64,000 bases of DNA from Sipunculus nudus (Eukaryota; Annelida; Sipuncula; Golfingiida; Sipunculidae): positions 17,248,988 through 17,312,987 of the forward strand of contig CM049320.1 of NCBI GenBank assembly GCA_026874595.1. The letters are read 5' to 3'. The notes beneath the pieces were generated by a model that was given only the letters and a program-made list of their open reading frames with translations, was not told where the DNA came from and made no database searches. Position 1 is the first letter of the stretch. Each line of letters starts with the position of its first letter. A program made the position numbers and the translations under genes. Below, one piece after another: positions 18,310-32,885 of this stretch.

Positions 18310-20590
18310 CAGCTGTAGGGATAATTATTCATACAATAGTAAAAGATACCAGACTTCAGGTTTTATGTGACTCGCTGTCGTGACCGAGCAGGTTATGTTT
18401 TCAGCTCTGTATTTCATTGCTGACTGGAATTTTTAAATCGGCAGGCAAATAGTTCAATTGGCTCTGATTTTTTTTCCTGTTTGCTTTTCAATGCGCGCTT
18501 TACACTTCTCTAGATAAATATTTACTAAATGTAGATCTATATCAGTTAATGGTTTATGAAGAAAAATATGTTCGCTCTTAATCGTTCGAGATCGAGTTCT
18601 AGAGTCGGGTTTGACTGGACTGGTCTCTACTGCTAGGACCGGTGCTGGTGCGTGGCCCGCACGGGGTTGTGAGCGTGTGGGTGCTAGTGCTTTCCTGGGT
18701 CACCGGTGCTGGTAAAAGGGTGGCGGCCTTTCGCGGCTCCCTGCTTGCCTTGGTGGCAACACGTCTATTGGCTCATTCCAAGATTACGCTAAAGGAGCGC
18801 TCAGGGCTGAGGTCCTGACTACAGCAACCTGCAGCTGCTCGATAAATCAAACAGGTATTAAGTGCATTGCAGTTTGACAGAGGTATGCGCTTTAGTGAGT
18901 GCCCTCTTGATAAAGGATTTAAAGTGATCATCTATTTTTCTTTAAAAAAAACTAGGTCTTTATAGAATTAGAGAATTACTTATATGTATTTTAATTAGCC
19001 ATCCTCAATAAAGAAATAAGACGAATCACACAGCTAGACAAAACAGTCTTTATTATTAACCAATAAGCGCCAATATTAATTATACATTTAAATAAAAATA
19101 CATAATTAATCAATTCATAATTAATCAATCAGTCCCTCTTTCCATTTCAGGGATATTTATGTGGCAATACGTAAAAGGTTATTAGAAGGGAATATGTTGA
19201 ATGTTAAGTAAGTAGGGACATGTATGTAACCCTACCCCTATATGTGTGACAGTTCAGATGTCTCCGTGCCTAAATATGGCAGACTTTAAAAGCAATTTGC
19301 CAATAGCGCCCTCACTTTTGACACTGACATGAGGGAGATCCTTAAACTAGATAGCAATATACGAACATTTTCATATCAATGTCCTTTATGTATATTTTGG
19401 TGTCGCGATCTCCCTAAATATGTCCCTTTTCAAATGTCTTTATAATAAAGAGATAGACCATATAGTGTGAAAAACGCTAGGAAAGTAACAGTTGTAAGGA
19501 AATGACCCCAAAAAATCACACATTTAACCAAAATCTACACTAAAAGCAATTCAAGCGCCTGTGCTCACGCGTTCGATGTTTCTTTTTTGTCTCGAACGCG
19601 AGCACATTAGCAACAGTGTGGCCGGGGCAGTCAACAAAGGAGAGCGCTTGTGACAATCCAAATCCTCTTAAAGCTCAGGGGCGGATCCAGAGGGGTTACG
19701 GAGGGGCTGCAACCCCACCATGACTTGCAAAACTTGTAGATTATTTATCAAATTTTCATACACAATTATGTTAAATTACCTTAAATTGCATAATTAATTG
19801 ATGTATAATGGACATGTCTTGATGAAGCATGTACTACAGGCCTAGCATTTACATATGGGTGAGTTTCAAGCAGTGCCAACCCCCCCCCCCCCCCCCCGCA
19901 AGAAAACAAGGACCCGGCCCTAACCGAGGTTATCGGGTTCAAACCTAGTAGTGTGTGTCCAGTGGACACGACGAAAAATTTGGTGAAGTCCAATATATCA
20001 GCCGGGCGGGGGGGGGGGTCCGCTTGATAAAGACCATTTGTTTTTCGTGGATTTCCACAGAAAGTTCGTATATACAAATTATAACTTGAATAAACTTATT
20101 AAAAAAGATATGATGATCCGCTGAAATACTTAGCATTCTATTATGTTTTTCCTTGTGCCCCTGAGCCTTCCACCCCTCGTTGCCCACTAGGGTATCAAAC
20201 CAAAGCTTCCACGGACAAACTGCGTCATTCGTCTATAGTTCGTTCGCGGGAGACAACGTAGGTATGTGATTCTTGATTTTTAAGCGTTTTCTCGCCGTTT
20301 TAGTGACATTTCACGAGATTTATACACAAGGTGGTGGTCAAAAGCGATTGCATGTTTATAACTGAATATCTTAATACCAAAAGGTCGCACCTATGTCATG
20401 AGGCTATATCCTATGTTTGATCTGTTTTGAAAGCTAAAAAGGTTTTGAGCACTGAGAAGACTAATATGGCATCTTAACTTTACCTCGTCAGCATTGTACT
20501 GGTTGGTCAATTAAGGTACCCACTGTAACCTCACTATGGCTGATATGCGTGCCTCATATAATTGATAAAAATCCCAATGACAAGATAAGT
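18310..20590. other. No gene recognised; low-complexity and transposon scraps
   Basis: The part to about 18880 may be the upstream continuation of the minus-strand LINE. Also seen: an AATTAAT-rich patch near 19060-19130, a 'ggggcggatccagagggg' scrap near 19679, and poly-C (19880-19897) and poly-G (20010-20019) runs. The frames over poly-G/C are artefacts. Confidence 0.45.
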
Positions 20591-20597
20591 TAAAAAA

Positions 20598-22929
20598 CTA
20601 GACGACCATAGGTCAAACGCTTGCCGGAATTCGGAAGTGAAACACAGACGGACAGACAGAACACATTGTCGGTTTTCTATTATTGGAATGACTCTCAGGG
20701 ACATTGCTGAGAATATGTGGCCTGTAAAATGACATATGAGACAAAAGAACAGGCAAGCAGACAAAGCTGACAACAAAAGACGAACAGACAGACATACTGA
20801 CTTTGTGAGACAAGATTGACACCAGATGACTTTACCTAGTTATGGAGAAGATTCAAAGGAAGAAAATGAGATATAATTTATGTAATTTAGATTTTTAGTT
20901 TCGGAGGTATGGCGAATTAATGATATACTTGGGAGGCTCCACTGTAGCGCCCTCTGGCGGACATATTCCGAAGACGACAAATGCGTTTCGTATTATTAGT
21001 GTATGACATGAGATGTCCCAGTTTCAAAAGGATTCCGTCAAAGCTGTGGCCTGTAGAATGCTATATGTAAGGCGTACGAACCAGCAAGCAGGCGACTTTG
21101 AGGATAACGGACAAACAGATGAACACACTGACAAAGTGACAGAAGATTGAAACCATATGCCTTAATCAGGTTGTGGGAAGACTCAAAGGAAGAAAATAAG
21201 CTATAGTTTATGTATCTGAGGCTTTGGGTGTAGAGATATGGCCAATACAATGGTATGTGTGTGAGGGTCGTGTGCAGCGCCCACTAGTGGCCATATCCCG
21301 ATAATGAAAAAATTATTTCTAGATATTAGTGTAAGACATAAGATGTTATAGTTTCAAAAGGATTCCGTCAAAACTGTGGCCTATAGAATGCTATATGTGA
21401 GACGCAAGAACCCGCAAGCAGGCGAATTTTAGGACAACTGACAAACAGACAGACACACTGACAAAGTGACTCAAGATTGAGTCCAGATGATTACTCCAGG
21501 TTATGGAGAAGACTCAAAGGAAGAAAAAAGCTACAGTTTATGTAACTGAGGTTTATAGTTTTGGAGATATTGCCAAAGCATGATATGTTGGGAGAGGTTC
21601 GAGTTCAGCGCCCCCTAGCGGCCATATCCTGAAAAATGAAAAATTGGTTTTGAGATATTAGTGTAAGACTTAAGATGTAATAATTTCAAAAGGATTCTTT
21701 CAAAACTGCGGCCTGTAGAATGCTATATGAGAGATCCAAGAGCAAGCAGGCGAATTTGAGGACAACTGACAAACAGACAGACACACTGACAAAGTGACAT
21801 AAGATTGAGACCAGATGACATTACTAGATCATGGAGAAGACTAAGGGAAAGAAAATAAGCCATAGTTTCTGTAATTGAGGCGTTGGGTTTTAGAGATATG
21901 GTCAATATAATGATATGTGTGTGTGTGAGGGTCATATGCAGCGCCACCTAGCGGCCATATCCGGAAAATGAAAAATATGTTTTGAGATATTTCTGTAAAA
22001 CATAATATGCATCAGTTTTCAAATGCTTCTTTAAAAAACTGTGGCCTGTAGAATGCTATTGTGAGACGCAAGAACCAGCAAGCAGGCGAATTTCAGGACA
22101 ACTGAGAAACAGCCAGACACACTGACAAAGTGACACAAGATTGAGACCAGATGACATTATCAGTTTATGGAGAAGACTCAGAGGAAAAAAATAAGCTATA
22201 GTTTATGTAATTGAGGCTTTGGGTTTTAGAGATATGGCCAATGTAATGATATATGTGTGAGGGTTGTGTGCAGCGCCCCCTAGCAGCCATATTCAAAAAA
22301 TGAAAAAACAATTTCGAGATACTAGTGTAGGACTTATGATATGTTAGTTTCAAAAAGATTCCTGAAATAATGTGGCCTTTGGCGCAAGATGAATGAAATC
22401 TCGAAATATCTCTATTCACGAGATATTTTACGAGATACTGCAAGACTTGTAATAAAATCTTGTAGTACTAGTTGAATGCTACCTGATGCAAAAAACTAGG
22501 TCTCTCTAGCTTTAAAACTGACAAAGTTAGAAAAATAAGACCCCTTAATTTCGAATATCATGACTTTTCCCCCAAAATTTGTAACCATGGTTACGGCAAA
22601 TTTGAGTCAGCTACACACCAGATGACAGGCCTTGGAATGACGATTAAAATGAGCTATTGTTGAAGTAGATACGACTAATAGTCACAAAGCCATGAAGAAA
22701 AAACCGTTTTGAGAAGTTTTGATGACCTTGACCTTGACCTTTAACTTATTTTGACCAAAAACAATAGGGCACCTAGAATTTTGTTTGTCCATCATCCCTG
22801 AAAGTTTCAAGGTGATTGTGGCGAAATTGTGGCCAGGAGAGTGATGACAAACAAACAGACAGACAAACAGACAAACAGACATACGCAACTGACCAATATG
22901 CTTGCCGAAATCTTTGATTCCGGCAAGCA
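20598..22929 (-). mobile_element. Family E hairpin-ended element with about five 330-bp core repeats
   Basis: Read on the minus strand: after a T-run the element starts with GCTTGCCG and CGGCAAGC, an 8-bp perfect hairpin (22928-22900). A TGTCTGTTTGTC block follows, then tandem repeats whose 'gtggcctgtagaatg' block occurs on the plus strand at about 20717, 21046, 21376, 21708, 22041 and 22372 (spacing 329-333 bp). Each repeat also has 'gcgccccctagcggccat'. The 3' end is hairpin GACC-TAT-GGTC, GT, CTAG (20601-20598), followed by TTTTTT. There is no coding potential. The layout agrees with non-autonomous Helentron-like elements (inference). Confidence 0.75.
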
Positions 22930-22959
22930 AAAAACCTTCTGAATGACGTTCTGGTCAGA

Positions 22960-23870
22960 CTGTAGCTACAGGCCTGTAACGCAAAAAAATATATCTATTC
23001 GTTCTTTCTTGTTTGCGTTACAGCTCCTTAGGTGGACAGTTTACCCTGTTAAGCTTGGTCAGAACTGACCAAAGTGGTTCAGACCACGATATTCGGCGTT
23101 CTTTGGGACGGGGAGGACGTGCAAAAACCCTCCATGTAACGCATAATACAGTAGTGTTTACTCATTTGAGAGATATATTGCAACTTAAATGTTCAGTATG
23201 CATGAAAATATTGGCACTTTAACCCAAGAAAACCAGACAATTCCAATGGCTTCCTCCATTGGCTCTTGTTACCAGCCTTGCAAGGCATGCTGGGAAGGCT
23301 AAGAAGGGTCAATCCTTAGGCGATTTATGAGGGAACCAGCATATTTGGATGTTTTTAGGTAACTTGCTAGTGAACCAGACAGGTGGTGCCACCTGTCTTT
23401 CGGTTTCTGTAGAATAAATTTATGCTCTGTTTGTAGGAGTGGTGTGCCATATTGGCCTGAAATTGTGCATGTCCATATATCTTGGACTCCTTGTACTCAA
23501 AACTGGTGGCACCATCTGCAATTATTTTCCCGTGGCATGCATCTGTACATTTGCAATTGGTGAAAGTTGCTCATATCTCAGGAGTGGTTCAAGGTATTGG
23601 TCTGAAATTTAGCATGTCAGTCCGTCCTGGAGTTTTCTCATAAATAAGACAGGTGGCCCCACCTACCTTCCCTTTTCCAAAGAATAAATTAATGCTCCTT
23701 TCTTAGGAGTTGTGTGCAGTATATGCCTGATATGGTGCATGTCCATATATCTTGGACTCTTCCATCTTGTACTCAGACTGGTGGCAACATCTGCAGTTGT
23801 TTTCTGTGGCATCCACCTGTAAGTTTTCTTAGGGTGAAAATTGCTCATTTCTCAAGAATGGTTCAAGGTA
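22960..23870 (+). repeat. Family C fragments (core repeats)
   Basis: Tandem diverged blocks of the form 'caaggtattggtctgaaat', 'catgtccatatatcttgga' and 'ctggtggcaccatctgc', repeated about every 200 bp. The same family recurs at 40 kb, 51 kb and 63 kb. No complete end is seen. The short frame at 23013-23222 next to a possible acceptor is not recognisable. Confidence 0.7.
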
Positions 23871-24097
23871 TTGATCTGAAATGTATCAAGAAGCCAACCG
23901 ATGATCATGGTAATAATATGCATATAAGATCTTATGTTCACAAACTGCTCACATGCTTCAATTTTAACATTAGGAAATGCATGGTCTTATCACAAAATAT
24001 AAGTAAAAATATTTGCAACAGTTTCTTACTCTTCATGTCAAACCTATCATTTCAACCAGCCATGGCCTTATTTATTACCTTATCCTCTTACAGTTTA

Positions 24098-26508
24098 TTA
24101 GCTCAGCTGACTGAAAGTCATCTTGGCTATAGCGATCACTCTTTGTCTGGTGTCCGTCGGTCTGTCGTGCCTCTATCTGTCTGTTGACCAAGCACAAATC
24201 GTAACCCCTGGATCTAGAATCTTCCAACGTGAAATCCAGGGAGGACTATGAAAAATTGTGAAAACCTGAAGTCTTTGTTACCCTTATCTTCTGAGCCATG
24301 GGGCCGAATCCGTTGGCTTCTAGCCTCAGATGTTTATATGGCCCAATGATACTCCAACAATTTTTATAAGTGTCCCCTAGTATACCGAATTGCTATTTTT
24401 ACCCACTCGTTTAACAAAAGATCACAGTTTCCACAAAAAATATATATTGATTTATCATAATGTGTATTATAGGGGTTTTATATGTTGTTAAACATAAACT
24501 ATTACCACTTTCTGACAGTAATTAAAAAAAATTCAGTTTATAATTAAAAATGAATAAAATATAATAAATGCCTCTAACATCGCCCACTCGAGGTGGAATC
24601 CCTGGTGTGAACTGTATCCTTGAGCGGTCCGTATCAGTATACACTGGATTATCCCCTCTGTTTCTTTGATCAGTTTCGGCATGTGGCTTTAAAGGTAGAA
24701 TATGTGAGGATTGGCAGTGTCTTTACACAAAATATACAGTTTTGCTCATGCCAAGCGCACAACTTTGCCGGAATACTTTCCATGGCGGCCCCCTATGTAC
24801 ATCTGAGGCTAGATGCCAACGGATTCAGCCGTGGAATTCCTAATGAGCCATGGGGCTAGAAGTACCCCACCCCCAGAATAAGTAAATATTTGATACAAAA
24901 GCTTCACCATCTGAACAACGGTGACTTGTGCATTGATCACCGTGATTTTTTCATGTACATTGAGCATGGAGTGTTCCATCAGTATCTGCAGACTGGTGGC
25001 GCCACCTGAATTAAAAAAAAATGTAAATGCAATTTTTGTCTATTTGTGAGACCTTCTAAGATGTGGTTGTCTGTAAACAGAGCACATGGTAAGTGTTGGA
25101 CCTAAAACCTTGATATCCAGGGAAGTCCATGAAAAATCTCCTTGGAAACCTGAAATAAGGTCCCGTTACCCGTATCCTCCGATATATTTGGCTCCGAATC
25201 CCCCCCCCCCCCCCCCGAATAATTAAAAATTTGATACAAAAGTTAGTATCTGAACAACTCGTGCATTGATTACCATGATTCTTTGCATGCATAGTATTTC
25301 CAGTTTTGTTCCAAATTTGGTGCGCCAATCGGTACTACCAAGTTCTCAGATGGGTTTGAAGCCTGGTGACCTTGATACGATTTTTAAGGTCAAATTGGCC
25401 GAATTGCAGTCTTGTGAATGCAATCAATTTGAAGGGGTGCATATTTTCCTCTAAAAATTGAAACCCTTATTGTTCCTACTAAAAATATGGATGTGTTCGA
25501 AATCCTGTGACCTTGACCAGGATCTTTAATGGCAGATTTATGCAATTTTAGGCTTATTGTGACCCCCATAACTTTGGAAGTACTGAAGATTGTTTCTTCA
25601 ACCTTGAATTTCTGCCAAATGTCATCAGAGTTTGAAATGCAGTGACCTTGACCTTCAAGGTCTAATCTGCTGAAATCTAATTTTATTGTTTTGAGATATT
25701 GAATATTTAACCCCTAATGTTTTGGGATGGCCCATAGGTAGGGGGGGTGGAGAGACATATATTTGCTTTCCAGCTCCAAAACAATGCTGTTCTAGTTTCA
25801 ATTTTTTTATGTCTATTTTTGAGAACTTTGAATGAAGGCAGAAATCATAAGTATTGGACCTAGAATCTTCTTACTTCACATCCATAGAGTTCCATGAAAA
25901 AAAATATCTTTGGAAACTTGATATTAAGTCATGATTACCTATGTTTTGCAAGTTAGGGGAGAAAACATGATTTGAAACCATCAAGTCAGTCTATTTTTGA
26001 GAACTTAAAATGAAACGGTTGTCCATTAACAGGGCAAAAATCATTAATTTTGGACCTAGAATCTTCTAACTTCACATCCATAGTTCTATGAAAAAAAAAT
26101 ATCCTTGGAAACTTGAAATTAGGTCATGGTTACCTATATTTTGCTAATTCGGGGAGAAAACATGATTTGTAACCACCAAGTAAGTAAAATGAGGCACAGG
26201 TTGTACCCATTTGGCCTAAAATCTTCATACATGACTTTCAGGGAGGTTAAAAAAAATCTCCTTTGGAAACCTGAAATGTCACTCTTGACACATTTTCTGC
26301 AAACTGTTTGAAAGAACTTTATTTTAACACTCGATTAATCAGGTAGGCACGAAAGGTAGTAGCTGCATGTAGAATAAGGCCACTTTAACCTATATATATC
26401 TAAGAGCTTTTGGCAAAAAGCATGATTTTGAGCACTAAGGGGGTCTTTTTGCCCATTGTTCAAGGCTGCTTGAATTCAGCTGAGGATCATGGTCCATGGG
26501 TCACCTGT
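24098..26508 (+). mobile_element. Family A element copy (about 2.4 kb)
   Basis: It starts in T-rich sequence with AGCTCAGCTGACTGAAAGTC, the left arm and turn of the 5' hairpin. A 'tttgtctggtgtccgtcgg' block and core repeats with 'ggaaacctgaaattaggtc' follow. It ends near 'catggtccatgggtcacctg' before TTTATT. One perfect GGTGGCGCCACC is at 24995-25006. The IR3 palindrome at 26121-26135 has one mismatch. A poly-C run lies at 25200-25216. Confidence 0.75.
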
Positions 26509-26724
26509 TTATTGTAAATTAAAAAAAAAAATGTAAAATTAAAAATTGAATCTGATTAAAATTTATCAAAACATGATATGCTAAAAAGAAGGGTTTAATA
26601 TAAACTTGAAAGCATTATTCCCCTGAAAGTGAACTAAAGGTTTCAGTTCTTTTCTGTCCACCTGTCTGTCCATCTGTAAATATTTCATATACAACACAGT
26701 ACCTCAAAACTGTTACTGTTACTG

Positions 26725-28638
26725 ACTAAAAGTCACCTGAGCTTAAGTGATCACCCTTTGTCCGGCGTCTGTCCGTCAACCATGCAGGCACAAATCGTAA
26801 CCGCTTGTCCTGGAATCTTCTAACATGACATCCTGGAGGTCCATGAAAAATCGCCTTGGAAACCTGAAATTAGGTCTCTGTTACCCATATTCTTTGAGCT
26901 ATTGGAGCTCCAAAGTACCCCCCAAGAATGATTAAAAAATTGATACAAAAACTCCAGTATCTGAATATCTGATGCATTTATCATTATGGTTCTTTGCATG
27001 GATATTGATCATGGGGTGTTTCATCAGTTTCTGCAGACTGGTGGCACTACCTGTATTTTTCGATTTTTCTAAAGTTATTTTCTCTATTCTTGAAACCTTT
27101 GAAGATGTGGTCTTCTGTGAACAGGGCACATCTTAATCACTTGACCTGGATCTTTCAACTTGACATCAAGGGAGGTCTATGTTAAGTCTCCAAAGCAACC
27201 AGAAACTAGGTCTATGTTACCCATATCCTTGAAGCTATGGGGCTAAATAAGCAGCCAAAAAATTAAGAATTAGATTCAAAAGCTCAATTATGTGAACAAC
27301 TAATGCATTGATAACCATCATACTTTGCATGCATATTGTTTATGGGTTGTTTCATCATTTTCTGCATTTTAAAAATGTTTAAGAAATGTTATGCCCCCGC
27401 CACAAAGTGCAGCCATCTTTCGAGCGTGGTTAAAAACTATTTTCACTCAATAACCATATCATCCCAGGCTAGGGGGCGAAAGGGAGGGACAAATTTCTTA
27501 AATTTGCTTGTTTTCTCTATTTTGAGACCTTTAAAATGTGGTCATCTATTAACACGGCATATTTCGTCACCACTAGACCTATAATCTTCTTGCATGACAT
27601 ATGCAGGGAAGTCCACGAAAAGTCTCCTACTTAACCTGAAATTAGGTCTCTGTTACCAATATCCTCTGAGCAAGGTGGCTCAGAAATACCTTGGTCCTTC
27701 AGGTCCTTGGCATATCTCCTTAGAAACCTAAAATGAGGGCATGGTGACCTATATTTTGTGATCGACAGGCCGAAAACATGATTCCAAGCACCCTGAAAGT
27801 CAGATGGGGACTAATCGTATATGCGAGGCCTAGAATCTTCTAACTCAATATCCTGAGAGTTTCTAGGCAAATCTCCTTGGAAACCTGAAATTAGGTCACC
27901 ATGACCTATATTTTACGACCCTTAGGAAAAAAGTCATATAAGCACCCAGACAGTCAGGGCACATATTATATCTCTCAGGCCTTGAATCTTCTAATGTAAC
28001 ATTCTGAGGCATCCTTGGCCAGTGTCCTCTGAAAACTGAAACTAGGTGACCATGACCTATATTTTGCAACCTATGAGAAAAGATGTCATATAAGCACCCA
28101 GATAGTCAGACAGGGCACAAATTGTATCCATAAGGCCTAGAATCGTTTAACATAAAATTCAGGAAGGTCCTAGTCAAGTGTCCTTGGAAACCTGAAATTA
28201 GCTCATAGTAACGTAAATTGTGTGACCTATGGGCTGAAAAATGGTGTCGGGCACCCAGACAGACAAGACATAAATGGTATCCATTAGCCCTGGTCTCTTC
28301 TAACATGACATATAGGGTAATTCTTAGCAATTCTCCTTAGAAACCTGAAATTGGCTGATGGTGACCTATATTCTGCTAACTATGGACCAGAAACATGATT
28401 TTAGCTACCAGACAGACAGGGTATAAATTGTATCTATTTTCCTTAGAACTGTCTATTGTGAAATGCAGGGGGGTCCTGGGCAGGTCTTCTATTAATCCTG
28501 AAGTTTTTTATTGTCCATTTTTTTCAACACTAACTTTAGCCATAGGCTATTCTCACAGACAATAAATAACATAAATAAAAAAAAAAACATGAGCACCCGG
28601 TCAAAATTAGCTGAGCATCATGACCCATGGGCCACTAG
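26725..28638 (+). mobile_element. Family A element copy ending in palindrome-CTAG
   Basis: A damaged 5' end ('actgactaaaagtcacctg') leads into a long run of core repeats, including a perfect IR3 at 27893-27907. It ends 'ttagctgagcatcatgac', CCCATGGGCCA, CTAG (28635-28638), then TT. A scrap of the family B 5' end (GCCCCCGCCACAAAGTG) is embedded near 27392-27409. Confidence 0.75.
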
Positions 28639-28894
28639 TTCTTACTATAAAATGACAACAATCATGTCAGCTTCTCTGCTGTGATTACATCTAGTGACTC
28701 AAAACCTGGTGTGTTTATTTATCATAAGTGGATGCCCTACAGTAATCAGCCATTCTGTCTGTTAAGCTGTCTGTCTCTCCAACCATCCATCCACACAAAT
28801 TTTTTTTCAGATGATAACTCCAGGTTGGATTGACATATGGATGTCCAATATGACTTGCATATGGCCCACCACCCTAGCAAGAACCTGTATTTTT

Positions 28895-29230
28895 AGCTCA
28901 GCTGACTGTAAGTCATCAGAGGTATAGGTATGGCGCTTTGTCTATCGTCAGTCTGGCCCTGCAGCAATCTGTTACCTGGGCATAAATTGTAACTGCAGAC
29001 CCTAGATGCCTGTAACTGAAAGGAGGTCCATAAAAAATCTCCTTAAAACCTGAAATTCGGTCACTGCTACCTATATCCTTTGAGCTATGGGGCTTGTTGG
29101 TACCCCCGAGAATAAAAAAAAATTGATACAAAAACTCCAATATCTTGATAATTAATGCATGAATTAGCATGAATCTTGCCTTGAATCTTGACCATGACTA
29201 GTTTTGTCAGTTCCCGAAAAGTGGTGGTGC
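28895..29230 (+). repeat. Family A 5' fragment
   Basis: After TTTTT it starts AGCTCAGCTGACTGTAAGTC and runs through the first core unit only. It then passes into the sequence that flanks the exon-like segment at 29334. Confidence 0.7.
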
Positions 29231-29333
29231 AACCTGTATTTTAAGCAATTTTATGAATTTAGATGATCATTACTAACATGACATTTCGTTTTCCGACATT
29301 ATTCATGAAGGTTTTTTTTGTGTTTGTAAACAG

Positions 29334-29433
29334 TGTCTTGCTGTTCTGGTGACTAACATATCTTGCGAGAAGCTGAAACCAGGGCTACTGAGCAGAGTGG
29401 TAAATCAGATCAAGCCGTTCTTCAACCACAGAG
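29334..29433 (+). CDS. Exon-like segment of an unidentified gene (open copy)
   Basis: 100 bp bounded by tttgtaaacag and CACAGAG|gtcagt, open in phase 0-in and one-base-out: CLAVLVTNISCEKLKP, then GLLSRVVNQIKPFFNHR. The helical, leucine-rich pattern would suit a HEAT-like repeat protein, but I do not recognise it. Copies of this segment with a stop or frameshift lie in the 33-39 kb tandem array. That makes the open copy the likely source or the only functional one. It could still be a fossil exon carried by the repeat. Confidence 0.4.
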
Positions 29434-29479
29434 GTCAGTGCACAAGCTGTAAATTTTACTCAGAATCTAATACTTATAA

Positions 29480-30480
29480 AAGGAATTCAGTTCACGTTTG
29501 TTCGCGGTGTTCTTTAAAACCGCGTTGTGTACAATATTGTGCCATACATCATTTTAAAGGTTATTATCCCCGCAGTGACATAGGCGATATGAAAATAAAT
29601 AATTTTTAATATACATATAATTTTGAGTGATTTTTCCCTTTTTTCACCGAGCACAGCCGAACTGCCTTCGGCAATCACCGGAATGCGTGCATCGTGGTCA
29701 CTTAACCTCTCACACTAAGGACTATTGTTCATACGAATAACGCTTGCTTTCAATGAGGGATTTGACCCACGTGCGTGGTCAGTAAAAGAGAAAAACACAT
29801 GTTTGTCGCTTTATGAAATGGAGAGTTCAACCCAGATGATTAACGACAAAACCTATAATTCAAGGTCCCGAAATCAGGAACAAGGCTGGGGTGGTGTCGG
29901 GGGTCTGAAAATGGAATACGGACCCACTTCATGGCGTCCCGCTGGGTCCGCTTCTGCTACTTACGATGTATGCATATTTCTGTTTCCTTCTTCAGGAACA
30001 GTTTCCTTGCTACGTAAATTTATTTAATCTAATGTGTTTCTCACATCAACCTATTCTTTATACGTCCAAAGATAGAAACCAGTCAAATATCAACGAAACA
30101 CTGTATGCCTCCGCGTCTCATTCTGGTTCGCAACGTAAACCATCACTGACGGGGGAGGGGGGGGGGGGGGGTGAACTCGAAGCATTCGTAAGCCGAACGA
30201 ATGCATAACGAACTCGTTACTCCATCGTTACACATTTTTTGGGTAACTCGAAACTTTCTTTAAATTCTTCTCGTTCGTAAATGCCTCAATTTTTTCGTTA
30301 TTTTAACGGACGGTCCGGACCATCCGTTACGGTATCGAAAACGTGTACAAGTGTCGTCAGACGGTATTTTTCTACTTACCCGACTGAGATTAGTCAACCT
30401 AATACATTTCTTGTGCCGTACCTACCATATGTAATGACGTGAAAATAATAACAAATTATTACAACCTATAACTTCATTTT

Positions 30481-30515
<35 letters not shown>

Positions 30516-32885
30516 TGATATTGATCTGATATATCCCTCTTTTCCTAGAGAACCGAACGCAATCATCCATGCATGGAAGTTTATTGCAATAGTTGTGATG
30601 ACAATTTATATACATTGTATATACCTTTGTCTCTATGTAATACACATTTTAGAGCTGCAAGCGAATGAAAATACCATTATTCGTAATAAATAGTGCGACA
30701 ACGGAAGAAAAATATTTTATTGTAAAATATTAATTACATGTAAGACGGCTATCGGTTTTTTATCTCTTCTTGTTCAAAGTTGGGAAAGCAGATAACATTT
30801 AACAGCATTTAACTAATTCAAATATTAACATATATACCCAGAACTACGAATCCTTTAAGGGGTTGCGGATGCGGTACGGGCGTGATTGTGGATCGAGTCA
30901 AAATTATGATTTACGAGGTATACCGTTTCCTTTTATTCGGTTGTGGAACATATCCGGCCTCATCGGACATCGGACAAAAAAATGTTGGATCATATAGCGA
31001 CCCGTCTAATAACAAAATTTAAACGCGGATTGGGTCTGGAGAGCAACCAGGTACATTTTAGTTGGGGTATCCCAGAATTAAATGTGTTAATCGTTATAAA
31101 CCATAAGGAAAAATGTCCTCGCCTGGAAACGAAATCATTGCAAATGTATATAAAACATTCCCTTATGATCCACTCTTGATTTGTCAATTCATTTTTACAT
31201 ATAAGCTGCCGTTTTCTTAATCTTATCCAGTCATATTTTACATTACACATACATGTATTTTATCCGCGACCGCATACCTGGACCACATTCCGAATCATTT
31301 GAAGGTTTACAGCACCTAACAAACCAATGAAGTGAGGAAAATTGCTCGTGATTATGGTGCAAATATTTTCTAAATGCATACCGGTATAAGGATATTTTTG
31401 TTGTGTTGCATTTATCTATATTGCTTGCATGAGAATGGAAAATAAGAGGCAAAATCAGCCATATAATAAAAGACGAGCTGAGAATGTACCTTCAGTCCCT
31501 TATTGTAGATGGACATTGTTGTAATATTTAATTCTGTAATTTATGCAATGAACAATGAGTGTGTAAAATCCACGATAACTATATCGGTATAAAATATAAT
31601 TTACTGCAAAACGTTCCATCACGTATAATTATCGATAGAATTATCGATAGATTTTAAATGACCGAGGGGAATGTAATCATAATAAAGATAGTTTTCCTGA
31701 AACAATATAAAACTAGTTAAAACATATTTTAAACAAATTTTATAATACTGATATCACATCTCAGTTTTGAAACGTAGAACGGATAATTTGTATACATACA
31801 AGTAGAAAATGTGCATGTGTTTTATTTCTCCCATACATAATAATCTCAGAATAAGCGTTCATTTCAACCGTAATCATAGATGTGTTCCATGTGCGCGTAT
31901 ATGTGTAAAACATCGCTCATATATGATTTGTCAACTGGGGTGTTTCGATGTATTCGTCATCGTATTTGCGAATGTGCGTGTATACGTATAAATCGTCACA
32001 GGAGCGATTTTCACGCATAGGATCTGCGTGAACTCGGGACTCGGGCTAAAATCAGGTCACCCTTTTTTTTGTAGAAGGCCTGCTCGATACCATTGTACAC
32101 AAATATACGTCTGCCAGTCTGCATACACGCGCATATGGAAACAACCTTTACAATTACACAATTAGAAATAAAACAGGATTTATAACACCATACAACACCA
32201 TTTTGATGTTATTCATTTAAGGTGCCATATTTTACCATTTACATGGTCATAGACTGTAGTATAGAACAAAATCAAGATCAAGGCTGATGCGCGACGTCAG
32301 TGTAGGCTTCGCCTCAGGCCTAACAACTACAAATGCAGGGTCTATATGACTTGCACTCAATTGGCCTAAAAAAGTAAACAATAACCACAGAACAGGCACA
32401 ATAATAAGATATTAACTAGATTAACTCATTAAGTGTCATTATGTTTATTTTAAACTATAGGTTATTAAAACTCAATAGCTCTATGTAGGGGCATTAGGCA
32501 CCTGTCAGTCGGAATGCATTAACTGTAATAGTGGCCCATCACATTGTAGTAGAAATATGGTAGCAGTAGCAGCAGACTAAGATCCCGGCTAATTAAGTTG
32601 TGATTATAACAAGGAAGTGCTCATTTCCATTCCCCCCCCCCCACCGCCGCGCGGGAAGTAGAAATAAAGAATGCTTTTTTTGCCACATCTGAAATATAAT
32701 AAGGAAGTGGCTGAACAACCGGCAGGGTGCCGGCAGTTTAGCCCACCGGCTAAACAGCCGGCAGGGGAAATTGAGTTTGCCGGCAGTCTGGCACACATGC
32801 TTAACACTGGCAAATGAATATATTGTTTTTATTGTCACAGAAACCAAAATCAAAGTATTAAGTCGAATTTCATTTTATATGATGT
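29480..32885. other. No gene recognised; scattered simple repeats
   Basis: Contains a (CA)n-(TA)n microsatellite at about 30480-30517, a poly-G run near 30150-30170 and a poly-C run near 32631-32642. Short open frames (for example 29725-30027 and 30943-31179) show no domain or splice support. Confidence 0.5.

Noticed and set aside
19781-20077. Gly-rich minus frame over poly-C/poly-G runs
   Set aside because: Low-complexity artefact with no homology or splice context.
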